Shown: piece by piece, positions 21,084 through 30,901 of the stretch
Numbering within the stretch: the stretch's first letter is position 1
Layout of the letters: every line of letters begins with the position of its first letter
Origin: Setomelanomma holmii
Taxonomy: Eukaryota; Ascomycota; Dothideomycetes; Pleosporales; Phaeosphaeriaceae
Reading direction: 5' to 3'
Assembly (NCBI GenBank): GCA_010015745.1
Contig: ML978302.1
Span: 1-63,668 of the forward strand
DNA: 63,668 bases
Position numbers and translations under genes: made by a program
Notes under the pieces: model-generated
What the model saw: the letters and a program-made list of their open reading frames with translations, nothing else
Told to the model about the DNA's origin: nothing
Databases searched by the model: none

Positions 21084-22871
21084 CTAGTAAACATACGTCG
21101 CCGTGCGTCCCAGAGTAGGCTTACTGACATACTCGCCGGCGCGGTCATTCTCCCTTGATTTTGGCGCAAATCGAACATCCTCAACACCATATCTGGGCGC
21201 ATAGCTGACATTATTTGGGCTGAAGCTGTTCTGTCGTGTTGGACGCGGCCTAGATGTGTAGCTGGCTCCGACCTCACCGTACAACGGCCTCGAGCGACCA
21301 CGCTCTTCACGCACAGGTGACACGTTGCGCGAGGAGCTCGAGCGGCCCATTGACGGAGGCGGAACAGCAGTCTTGGAAATGTTGGCTTCAGATGGACGAT
21401 TCGGTCCAATGGGCGGGCGAGTTAGTGGCGATGGTGAACGGTGGCGATGTCGTTCTGGTTCGCGCATAACAGTGCGATGGCTGGTGCTTGGAACCTCGAC
21501 GCCACCGCCAGGCGTGGGGTAGTAGTACTTCTTACTGGTTCCAGAGGTGGGCTGTGCGGATGGCACAGATGGGAAGTCAGGCTCCGGGCTGTGGTGCTCA
21601 GGAGTCATAGCTTCGCGAAGGGGGGTTGGACGCGAGACGTTGGCCGTCTTGCTGCGAGACGACGAATGGGGTACCGACGGCATCGTCTGCGAACGGTGGA
21701 AGGATGGGGGTGGCGAAGTCGACGTGCGATGGTCACGGGACTCGCTGGTAGTATATGCGCGTTGGGGCATGGCTCGCGGAATCTCGATATTGCCAGGCGA
21801 CGAGTTGTATGGCTTGAGCGGCGGAGGTGCGCGGCGAGAGGTCTCCTCGCCACCCCATTCCACGATCTCGGGAAAGCCGCGCTCGCTGTCACGCCTGGAA
21901 GAGGTAGAAGTCCGTTCCTTGGAGGGGCGAACAGCAGATGACCTGCGAACAGTCTCGGGTCGCGCTTCCTTGCGTGAAGAGCGGCTTTCTCCATAGTAGT
22001 CTCGCGACGAGGTCCTGACGGGCGAGGGTCGATCGGATCCAGCCTGCGTGCGAGTTTTCTGCATATGACGAAGGGCCTCCTCTTCCTTGCTACTCAGACG
22101 ATGCGTGGTTCCACTTGTCGGATACCTTGACTCGTCGTAGGAGCGTCGCTGATCTCGTTGCTCGTCGGCCTTGCGGCGCGCAGCTTCAGCCTGTCGTCGC
22201 GCCTCCTCTTCGTGGCTGCGCCTCTTGTAGTCTGCTTCGTAGCGCGCCTTCTCGTCTGCGGATGATTCGCTCTCAACAGACACGAACTTGCGTTCACGAC
22301 GCTCCTCCTTGTCACGCGCCTTGTTGCGGTCGGAGCGACTGCGCTCGGTTGAGGCCTTTGCAGCTCGTGATGACTCCTTCTCGGCGCGCGGCGATGAGCC
22401 GGATTTGGGATATGCGGCGTATGTGTCATACTTGCTGCGAGTGCTGCCATGTGAGCGGTCGCGATCACGGCTGTCGTAGTACTTGTCCTCGTCGTAGGCA
22501 GTGGTGGTAGCAGACGGCCTGCGCTCCTCGGTGGCGTAGCGCGTTGCACCGCCAGATGGACGGGCGTCGAAGCGCGTCGACTTTTCGCGACTTGACGTAG
22601 TGGCTCCTCGTGCAGCCTTTTCCCTCCGCAGCGCTTCGAGGGTCAAGTTTGCTTCGTAGACGGCCTTCTTCTCCTCGTCGCCGAGCGTCTCGTAGGCGGC
22701 CTGGATCTTGTGAAACTCGTCCTGCTTCTCTGCGCGCAGCACCGGGTCGGTGATCTTGTCGGGGTGGCACTTGAGGGCCAATGCGCGGTAGGCTTTCTTG
22801 ATGGTGATGGCATCGGCGCCCTTTTCGACGCCCAGCGCCTTGTAGTGGTCAGGTAACGGTTCCGAGGCCAT
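21084..22871 (-). CDS. J-domain protein with long disordered Arg/Ser-rich tail
   Basis: A 595-residue single-exon protein. The J domain occupies residues ~7-75 (DHYKALGVEKGADAITIKKA) with the HPD tripeptide at residues 36-38 that stimulates Hsp70 ATPase, then helix IV (FHKIQAAYETLGDEEKKAVY). The remainder is low-complexity: alternating Arg, Ser, Glu and Lys blocks including a charged-helix stretch (RSHEEEARRQAEAARRKADE), then Pro/Ser-rich sequence with RSSSSRNVSPVREERGRSR. RS-type tails suggest a nuclear or RNP-associated co-chaperone, but that is inference. No transmembrane segment or zinc-finger domain is visible. The start lies just upstream of the J domain, as expected. Confidence 0.88.
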   Translation of the reverse strand: MASEPLPDHYKALGVEKGADAITIKKAYRALALKCHPDKITDPVLRAEKQDEFHKIQAAYETLGDEEKKAVYEANLTLEALRREKAARGATTSSREKSTRFDARPSGGATRYATEERRPSATTTAYDEDKYYDSRDRDRSHGSTRSKYDTYAAYPKSGSSPRAEKESSRAAKASTERSRSDRNKARDKEERRERKFVSVESESSADEKARYEADYKRRSHEEEARRQAEAARRKADEQRDQRRSYDESRYPTSGTTHRLSSKEEEALRHMQKTRTQAGSDRPSPVRTSSRDYYGESRSSRKEARPETVRRSSAVRPSKERTSTSSRRDSERGFPEIVEWGGEETSRRAPPPLKPYNSSPGNIEIPRAMPQRAYTTSESRDHRTSTSPPPSFHRSQTMPSVPHSSSRSKTANVSRPTPLREAMTPEHHSPEPDFPSVPSAQPTSGTSKKYYYPTPGGGVEVPSTSHRTVMREPERHRHRSPSPLTRPPIGPNRPSEANISKTAVPPPSMGRSSSSRNVSPVREERGRSRPLYGEVGASYTSRPRPTRQNSFSPNNVSYAPRYGVEDVRFAPKSRENDRAGEYVSKPTLGRTATYVY

Positions 22872-24647
22872 GGTGGAGATGTGGGTGGGGGGGGGAGGGT
22901 GAGATGCGGAAGAGGAATGGCGGGCGGCTTTATAGTAGTACTATGAATCTGATGTCGCGGTGAGTCGAACTTATTCGACACATATGCCCGTCGATCGATT
23001 GCAAGCGAGCAGTGGCGGGTGTACGCGGCTAAGGCTGTACCTGCGAGCCGACTTCTTCGTGCACTGTAGCGGTGGATGGACGAATGACGGAGGTTCGGTG
23101 CCGGCGCCTTTAATGAGAGTGCCCAGTGCGATGCTGCGTGGGGTGGGGTGCGCGGTGGTTTGCTGCTGTCTCCTGTCCGCGGTGAGGTGACGACGTGCTG
23201 ACTTAAGCCGGAGTTTTGCCCTGGCACGGATAGAAAACCGGAGAAGCTCGTGGCAAGAACAGGATTTTCGAATGGGAAGAATGTGAGAGATAAACCTTTA
23301 CAAACACTGCTGTGCTCTTCGTTGTAGTGCGATAATAATCGAGGCTGTGTATTGTCCAGACAATGCTTTGATCGACTAGTCGTTGTCGCTCGTGGTTGCC
23401 GAAGCAGCGGGCGCCCTGATGGAAGAGGCGGTCTGAGGGCTGCGACGTCACTGCAGTTTCAGCGGACCGCCAATATGGACGGGCTTGGGGCCTCCGGATC
23501 ACGGATACACTCGTCTTGGGAATACAGAATCGAAATAGAAAGTGTTTGTGCTCGAAATAACAAGTGTGTACAACACAGGTGAATTGAAGGGGACGAGATG
23601 CAGCAGAAGTGTCAGCCTTTGGGGGTGTGCCTGCTCATGTCTCCCAGCCGGGTTTCTCCAAGGGTTACGCCAGCGGACCGCAGCTCGCGAGGCACGCTTC
23701 GTCAGGGCTCTGTCGCTATTCACGCTCCATCAGCGCACATGCATGCAGGCAGCACGCAGCGTTCAGGGCGCCGATTCACGCTGAGCATCACGCCAGTGGA
23801 CCGCCATTCAGGCCATGTACCGGATGCCATCTGAGCCACTTTCACATTGCGTTGGCGCACACTGCATGGCATCGTCGGCTTGGGCGCCTACGAAACACGC
23901 ATCCAATCACATCTGCCGCGTCCCTCCACCACGAAACCCCCAGGTGCACGCTTCTCCGAGTGATAGGCACTCTACGAGACAAGCTGCATGATCCAGAATC
24001 CCAAAGAAGCCCTGCCACGAGTCCCATGGCACGATGTGACCTCCTGTGCTACCCAATCGCAAAATGCTCAGCGACCCCACCGCCGCATATTGTCGCTGCA
24101 TGACCAATGTACACTCGGGATGCGACGAGGAATGAAGCACCGCATCGCGAGTCGTCGAGAACGCTCTCGCTGCTGCCAGAAAGGCGCGGAATCCGAGACA
24201 CATGCTCGCAAGTGCCCGCTGCAGACGGTGCCCGAGTCACGAGTCTCTCGGTCCCGCCTACCTCTGTGGAGGGAAAGGATGTACAGGCCCTGACACACTG
24301 TACCAAGGATGCCCCTCTTCAACACCGGAAGGCCCAAGCGACCACGCTGGCGACGGCGGCTGCATCGCGTCGGCCAGGCAGACATGTTAGGGCATCGAGG
24401 GGCCGTCCCGAGTTGAGTGATGGTGACTGGCCGATAACGATAGGCTTATGCGGGGAAGTGGGGTGGGTGCTACCAATAGGAAAGATTCAGGGCTTAATCC
24501 GGCGTATGGAGAGACGAGACGTGGTCAGCGAGGACTCGAGCAGCAGGGGGTGGATTATGAGGTATGTGGAATGGTTGTCAAGAGATCTAGACGTGATGAT
24601 GGGATGCCGGGGATATAGAGTGACGATGAACTGCGTCGAAAAGTGTG
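22872..24647. other. 1.8-kb spacer without recognisable gene
   Basis: Promoter side of the DnaJ gene (minus) and 3' side of the metallophosphoesterase (minus). A short motif of the form CAGYGGACCGC recurs at about 23459, 23671 and 23795, spaced 100-200 bases. Overlapping Cys/His/Arg-rich frames at 23609-24103 and 24107-24718 (plus) do not resemble known proteins. Confidence 0.45.
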
Positions 24648-25844
24648 TCATTGTACATTGCGTGTGCTGGGAAACTCCCACACGGGTAACTCAACGTCGA
24701 CAACGATGGGCTTGTTGAATGTCATCGGTCCAGCGTCTCGAGGACCCAAGAACGCAGCGTTGATCATGACAGTCTCGTGTCTGTCACGCATCGCCTTCTC
24801 CTGCGCGTCAACCTCGCTGCGCCCGATATCGCTGTGTCTCCACTCGACTGCACCACCAGCCTTCCTCGTCCAAGATTCCGCCTCACTATCTCGTAGGGCA
24901 ACGTCGTCAAGGCTGGATGTTGGATTGGCCTCAAGAGTACCAGACTGAGGTCCTTCGCTTTCGGGCATTGAGCTCTCGAACAGGTCCCTCAACGACTCAT
25001 CCATAACATGACGTGTCAGTCCAGCATTATGTATCTCCTTTCCACCCCTCTTCGTCAGATCAACCAGTGACAACTTCTTGTTCCCCTTTCCCGAGTCACT
25101 CCAAGCCTCCTTCACCTCCACAAGGCTATCAAGTCCTTCTTGTTCAACACGCCCACCTCCATCCCCATTCCTCCACCTCACTCTCTCCACCCCCCGTCCC
25201 CCATGAATATGCCCACAAACATGCACCAACGGCCTGACCACACCCAACCTCCTCCTTAAAACCTCACACCCCGCTCTCGCCGCTCCATCTCCGCCCGCAG
25301 CGTCAACGAACCCATACGCAGGCGTGTGCGTGACAAGTACATCTACCCCGTCCCCGATCTTGCTCCATACTTGTTCAGCTTCGTCTGCGCCCCAGTATTG
25401 AAACGCCCAGCCCCGCCGGCCGGGACTAAATGGACTTCCAAACACACTCAAACACGTCTTTGGCCCAGTCTCTTTCGTCAAGTATATAGTGGCAGTTTCG
25501 TTTTCTAGATATGTCACACCATGCGCTTGCATGACTAACTTCTTACACTCCACTGGATCTTGAGCTGTGGGCCATTTCCATGTACTACTGTGGCTGTGGA
25601 AAAAGGGGGCGTCGAGCGTAGTGTCGTGATTCCCAGCAACGACAATCTTAGCTTCGAAGGGCTGGCGTTCGAGCCATGCGACGCTCTTTTGCAGTTCGGT
25701 GAGCGAGCCTTGGTTGGTCAAGTCGCCGGCGTGGATGAGGATGTCGCCTGGTGGGAGTTTGGGGGTTTGGTTGTGTGTGTCGGATATGCAGACGATTCTA
25801 GTCTTGCGGCGCTGAGCCTGGATGGAGGGGGATGAGGGAGACAT
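24648..25844 (-). CDS. calcineurin-like metallophosphoesterase
   Basis: A 398-residue single-exon protein of the calcineurin-like phosphoesterase superfamily, which uses a binuclear metal centre. All metal-binding motifs are visible in order: D22-x-H24 (CISDTHN), GD at 40-41 (HAGDLTNQG), GNHD at 71-74 (VVAGNHDTTL), a later His (VLVTHTPAYGF), and GHIHGGRG. It resembles the fungal ser/thr-phosphatase-like family that includes rhamnogalacturonate-lyase-neighbour phosphoesterases. Substrate is unknown. The C-terminal ~130 residues (RGGKEIHNAGLTRH onward) are less conserved and hydrophilic. The ATG at 25844 is chosen because the open frame beyond it has no ATG. It looks intact. Confidence 0.9.
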   Translation of the reverse strand: MSPSSPSIQAQRRKTRIVCISDTHNQTPKLPPGDILIHAGDLTNQGSLTELQKSVAWLERQPFEAKIVVAGNHDTTLDAPFFHSHSSTWKWPTAQDPVECKKLVMQAHGVTYLENETATIYLTKETGPKTCLSVFGSPFSPGRRGWAFQYWGADEAEQVWSKIGDGVDVLVTHTPAYGFVDAAGGDGAARAGCEVLRRRLGVVRPLVHVCGHIHGGRGVERVRWRNGDGGGRVEQEGLDSLVEVKEAWSDSGKGNKKLSLVDLTKRGGKEIHNAGLTRHVMDESLRDLFESSMPESEGPQSGTLEANPTSSLDDVALRDSEAESWTRKAGGAVEWRHSDIGRSEVDAQEKAMRDRHETVMINAAFLGPRDAGPMTFNKPIVVDVELPVWEFPSTRNVQ

Positions 25845-27232
25845 GTTGGGTGATTGGTAGTGCTGGCGGCATTTCAACGATGGGGGATTAGGAATTGATC
25901 GTGCTTGATGGTTCGTCTGCGTGTTCGTGACTCACTTGCACACCTCGATTGATGCCTGGGGCTGAGAAGGGAAATCGATGACTGACGTCATACTTGTTGA
26001 CCCATTCTGTCGCATTTGAATGGATTCACTTCGATGCAATGGTTGCAATTCACAACCGTTGTCCACTATGCTCCCATCGCATCCCCATCTGGAGTCAAGA
26101 ACAACGAGATCCCTGTCTCATACTCTACGCTTGTACCTGACCATCTCCGCGCCGCGGCACGGCTCGATCACGTTTTGTCGCCACCGCCACAGCTACCCGA
26201 GCGAAGATCCAGGAACGCGCATCGCCGCTGCTGATCGCTTTCCCCAACACTTGGAGCACTACAATTGGATTGTGAGATATCTGCAAAATGTACGCTTTGG
26301 CACGTGCAGTGCGGCTTTTCACGCGGGAAAGTTAGGAATGACGGGCGTGGGATGTGTTGGGAGTGAGATGACATCCGTGGCTGAGCGGACAAATTCCGTT
26401 CTGGCAGTTCGTACGATCTGAGGCGAGCCATGCTTACTGTGTATGTCTATCATTCTTACTCACCCTCTGCCCAATTACCCCAGATAGAAGAATTCTAGAA
26501 GATCTCGCGAAATGCATATCGTTTGGGCATCCTGCCTATTGGGGTAGTTGACGCGGCGCGTTTTGGGCGATGATTATTTTGGTAATGTTGCGCAAAGCTA
26601 AGTCGGCGCTGGTGACGCACTGGTGCAAGTGCTGCGCCTGCGAAAATGAACGTGAGATGGCTCACCGCAACCTAGTACGTGGGAATGCAAGGTGGTATGC
26701 AGGGTGGAAAGTGAGATGAGGGTTATTTCGGGGATTGGTGGAGTCGCAATTGGTGAACATAAGATTTGCGATCGAAGACGTCCTGCTTCAGAAGCCGGTA
26801 AGCGTCACACGAGGTGCACAAATGGCATTGGCCTATAGATCTTCAGCTGAGTGAAAAGCTAATGAAGCAAATATATATTGTTCTTTCAACACGATTGTTC
26901 GCCTAGATCAAGAAATGGCAAGGTTGAGGTATCGGAACATCAATCAAGTCTGCTCTAGATCGGTTTTGCGTGCGTTAGCAGTAGGTGATTTCTCACGTGC
27001 GCCAAAAACCCTTCTTCACCCCCCCCCCCCCTCTCCTCTCACGCCGCTCGAGGGAGAATTGGGAGGAAGGGGTTCGTGGCGACAGACTTACGTATTTCGG
27101 TGGACGGACGAGACGTCGGTACTATACCAAATGAATAAAGCTAAGCTACCTGTGTAGTATTGTACGTAGTGATGACCATTTTACTTGCATGTACCGTAGC
27201 TCTTTTGACTGCATAGCATTAACTGGTGTAAA
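25845..27232. other. 1.4-kb spacer without recognisable gene
   Basis: Promoter side of the metallophosphoesterase and 3' side of the LysM/CBM18 gene. It contains a run of 13 C at about 27019-27031 and an AT run near 26870. Frames at 26020-26421 (plus) and 26168-26431 (minus) oppose each other and carry no signature. Confidence 0.45.
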
Positions 27233-29150
27233 TCACATGAGCGTTAGAAGGACTAACCATCCAGTCTTGCAGTGACCATCTGTCGTCCCGCAGAATCCGC
27301 CGCTCGAACAACACTGCCCGTCGAACGGGCTACTTGCGCAAGTGTATCCACCCTTGGTAGACCCGCATTCGCCGTTGACAGATGGGACGTTGGAAGTCAG
27401 GCAGCCGCTCGAAAATGACTTCTGGCTGGAGAGAGTTTAGTAAGAATAATTGCAAGCGAGTGTTTGAATATGGGCAATTTACCATCCTTGTGCGCAATGG
27501 TTCACCGTGGAGCCACAGTATCCATCTGAGCTGCAACATTTGCCAAACACACTTCCATTACACTTCAAGCCCGTGGAGCCGCCGCAAGACCCGTCCGTAG
27601 AGATCCCGCTAGGAGTGGAAGGCGCGGCGGAAGATGTAGGAACCGCTGGGCAATCGCCAAAGGGAGTCTGACAACCAACTCCACAGTGCGCACTCGTGCT
27701 GCCACAGTATCCCGAAGTGCTGCAGCAGTTGCCAAACGAACTGCTTTTGCACTTGTACTTGTTCGTTCCGCCTGGATGTTGTTAACCGCCATTGCGGGCG
27801 TCGAGTTCAAGACTTGTGTACGTACCGCAAGTGCCATCTGGAGAGATGTCTGTAGATGTGCATGTTCCAAAAGAGCTTTGGCAGCCCGCAATGCAGTGTG
27901 CCGTCGTAGAGCCGCAATAACCAGATTGACTGCAGCAATCGCCGAAGCCGGAGCCCTTACATATAAACTTGTTGGTGCTGCCGCCTTTTGTGATCCGTTA
28001 AGAAATGTATCGTGTGAGTGGGCATGGAGAGCTGCTTACATGTGCCGTCAGGGGATATGACAGTGCTCGTGCACGTTCCGAAGGCGGATTAACAGCCTGC
28101 GGTGCCTAATTTGAGTCAGAGTATATCTCTTTGACGAAGTGTGCTATGCCTACAATGACCGGTCGTGTTTCCGCAGAAGTTTGATGAGCTGCAGCAATCT
28201 CCAAAGCTAGAACCTTTGCATATAAACTTCTTCGTCCCGCTGTCAGATCAGGAATTTGTTAGCTCCAGTACCAGGTGATGGTTAGGTTGGCGGCGCAACG
28301 TACCCACAACTTCCATCAGGGCTGACAGACCCCGATGTTGGTATTGCAATTGGGACGGGTGTCGATGTCGGTGCAGATGGAAGTCCCGACTCGGCTGGTG
28401 GAGCAGGAATGATCATCGTACAATTGCCGCTCTGGCACTTGTTGATGCCGCAGAATGCTTCACCACTACCACACTGACCGGAGACACTGCAGCAAGAACC
28501 CCATTTGCCACCGCACTTGAGGTTTTTGTTCTGCGACTGATCCAAGACTTAGTCCAACGCGACGTCTACTTATACTCCGGTGCAAGGATCCTTACCACGC
28601 ATTTGCCGTCCATAAAGTATTCGGATGGAAAACCAAGACAGGCACCCGAATAGCAGGTGCCAGGGAGACAGCTATCCCTGGTGAGGAGTTAGACCTAATC
28701 TTCTTGTGATACTGCGAGCAGCTCTTACAGATTTCCACATTTCCATGTTCCGGCATCGCAACATGGCAGTTCGGTCTCGATACACGAGGCATTACCGTAG
28801 TTTGGTCCGCAGAATCCGTCGGTGGAAATGGGCTGTTGAATGACTAGGTGGGCCTCAGTATCACTCAAATCCTTTTGCCGGCTTCATGGAATGAGCTTAC
28901 ATCCGTCTACGTAGTACTCGGTGTTTGGCTTGACATTCGAACACTCTCGGTCGATAGTAGGATTCCAAAGGAAGAAGTTGTCCACAGTAATGTAGTACCA
29001 GTCGGCCAATTCCTTACAAGTGTAGTAGTTAACGTTGGCGCCTGTGGTCGCAGTATAACGACAACTGACTTCACCAGGTGCGACGGCGGCGTCAACAGGT
29101 GTCGAAACATGCTGAAGGGCAGCTAAGAGAAGAGAAAGACGAGACCACAT
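27233..29150 (-). pseudogene. secreted LysM plus multi-CBM18 chitin-binding protein, interrupted
   Basis: A secreted chitin-binding protein. Exon 1 (29150-28901) encodes a signal peptide (MWSRLSLLLAALQHVSTP) and one LysM domain (YYTCKELADWYYITVDNFFL then WNPTI). A 57-base intron joins it to a Cys-rich segment (QPISTDGFCGPNYGN). About five further hevein-like CBM18 modules follow in separate small exons, each with the CC-S-x-x-GYCG core (FGDCCSQSGYCGSTTAHC, FGNCCSTSGYCGSTSAHC, FGKCCSSDGYCGS). Most inter-module joints are GT-AG introns of 50-70 bases. One module is cut by TAA at 28091-28089, in the conserved GC-stop-SAFGTC position where sister modules have Gln. Proteins of this build hide or bind chitin, or assist chitinases. 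The divergent neighbour at 30902 is a chitinase. The rest of the frame is conserved, so the loss looks recent. The far 3' end is uncertain. Confidence 0.85.
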
Positions 29151-29759
29151 GGTTGTTGAAGTGAGGTGAATATGCGAAAAGAAGAAGTAAATGCAGTGAT
29201 GATGGAGGTAGACGAAGCCGTTGAAATGCAAATGCTCCTAGAATGTCGCAAGGTTTTTCTCCTGCTGCGAAAACGTAGAGACTACCTTCCAACTTCGTCG
29301 TCGACTACTACGGACGACCCATGCCTTCTAGCGTGCCATTACACATCGATGCCGTGTGGTGAGGCTGACACCAATCTACCGTGGTGTTGGTAACCCGAAT
29401 CCACTAGATCGGATGTTTGTCGGAATGCAACTGTGAAATATTGATTAGGCTGGGCAAGGCGTAAATCCAAGACGAGTACCATTTTGTAGAATCTGGACGT
29501 TCGGCTCATCGCCGCCGACCGTAGCGAAATGAAGGTTCTGAGTTGGTGTATGCAGGTACCTTTTAGGACGGGGCTTGGCCACTTAATGTAGAGGCTTGGC
29601 CGCAAAGCTAGTGTTGGTCACGATATCCCGGGTAAAGAGTCGTGGTTCGGGCCAATGATGTCACGCGCTTCGTTCACGCTAAATGCTCGTCACGTCTCAT
29701 TCCTCAACACCATCTTGCAACCACGCCCCATCTCAAATTAGACCTCGACACCACGTGCG
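29151..29759. promoter_or_regulatory. divergent promoter of the chitin locus
   Basis: This 609-base region lies between the LysM/CBM18 gene (minus) and the small gene at 29760 (plus). Facing start codons suggest shared regulation. No specific operator was recognised. Frames within it overlap leaders and are not credible. Confidence 0.5.
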
Positions 29760-30391
29760 ATGGCAAACTCTGAAATTGTACCCGATCGTATTCGGCAAGA
29801 ATTCCTTGACAAGTTACGGTGGAATGTGTTCGGTCCGCTGAGCGAAATCCTCGTGAAGGAAGGCAATACTATCGTTCCATTCTCGGAATCCCGGGGCGCG
29901 ACTGAATCACTGGCGAACCCTCCTATTTCGAAGGTCTCGGTTCACATTGATGTATGTGAGCAGAAGCATGACCTCGACGAGCATGAAGACGAGTACCGGT
30001 ACCAACCTCCCAAGCCGCTCGTGATCGAAAAGAAGTTTGGTGAACCTATCACTCTAGGCGACTTCGTCATTCAAGCTCATGATTACTCAATGCCAACAAG
30101 GAGGAACTCATGAGATGCGAAGAGGAGTATCGCGCGGACGAAGACGACATCGAAGATGATCTGGAAACGAATGAGGTCAAGGACTCTGACCAGGACCTCG
30201 GCGGCGTGTCCACAACATCGACCAAAAGCCAGAAAAGCGGCAAGATGCCGAGGTACATCCCGTAATAATTTGATCAGGCTAGCACTAACGAGGTCGACGC
30301 GGATGAATTCGAGGTGTATGTATCCGTTTTCTCGCCTGGGGACATGGGAATGTCGCTAGAGCACTTTTGGGATGCGAGAGACGAGCGTTGA
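29760..30391 (+). pseudogene. small acidic hypothetical protein, frameshifted
   Basis: The ATG (MANSEIVPDRIRQEF) opens about 110 codons, including PPKPLVIEKKFGEPITLGDF and VIQAHDYS. It then shifts frame near 30090, apparently by loss of one base. The other frame continues with matching composition (KEELMRCEEEYRADEDDIED, then KSQKSGKMPR), meets TAA TAA at 30263-30268, and resumes in the same frame (FEVYVSVFSPGDMGMSLEHF) to TGA at 30391. The double stop might lie in a very short intron, but the frameshift is independent of that. From memory, a protein of this kind is a common companion of killer-toxin-like chitinases; its function is unknown. Confidence 0.65.
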
Positions 30392-30901
30392 GGACCCCTG
30401 GTGGATCGAGGCTTCACGCGGCGGATTTACCCGCCCGTCTGGTTCAGGACGCCTAACAGTACGGCAAAGTGGTATACACTTTCGCCAATGTCACAATGCC
30501 GTCTTCGGAATTTAAAGCCTGGCCTCCCAATAGCTTTGGATCCTAATGTTACAACCGCTTGTCCACTAGCGGGTCGACCACTCGTTCCCTTAGCGTCTCG
30601 GGCGGTCTCTGACAGTATCCAACATCTTCCTTAGAGCTCTAGACGTTGAAGTCTGCGTTGTTGGCCTCAAGCACAGGTAGTCTGTCTTCACTACCAACCT
30701 TGGCAATAACTTCGATATGGTCTGACCTTGTCGGAATGAGGAAGTCATCACCGCCTCCATCATGTTCACATTGTGGATACCATATAATTGCACTAAGAGA
30801 CATACAGACTAGCAGTTGAGTGTCAAGAGCAAAAGTATATCAGTACCCGATTGCACAGGAGTACATGGATAGCGAACATTGTATCAGTACTATCGGTAAC
30901 A
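30392..30901. other. spacer upstream of the chitinase gene
   Basis: A 510-base region containing the presumed chitinase promoter. A weak open frame (30401-30634) may be sequence that decayed along with the small gene; nothing definite is recognised. Confidence 0.4.

Noticed and set aside
30263..30268. Double TAA as decisive proof of decay in the small gene
   Set aside because: A GT...CACTAACGAG stretch could be a ~40-base intron removing it; the frameshift near 30090 is the stronger evidence.
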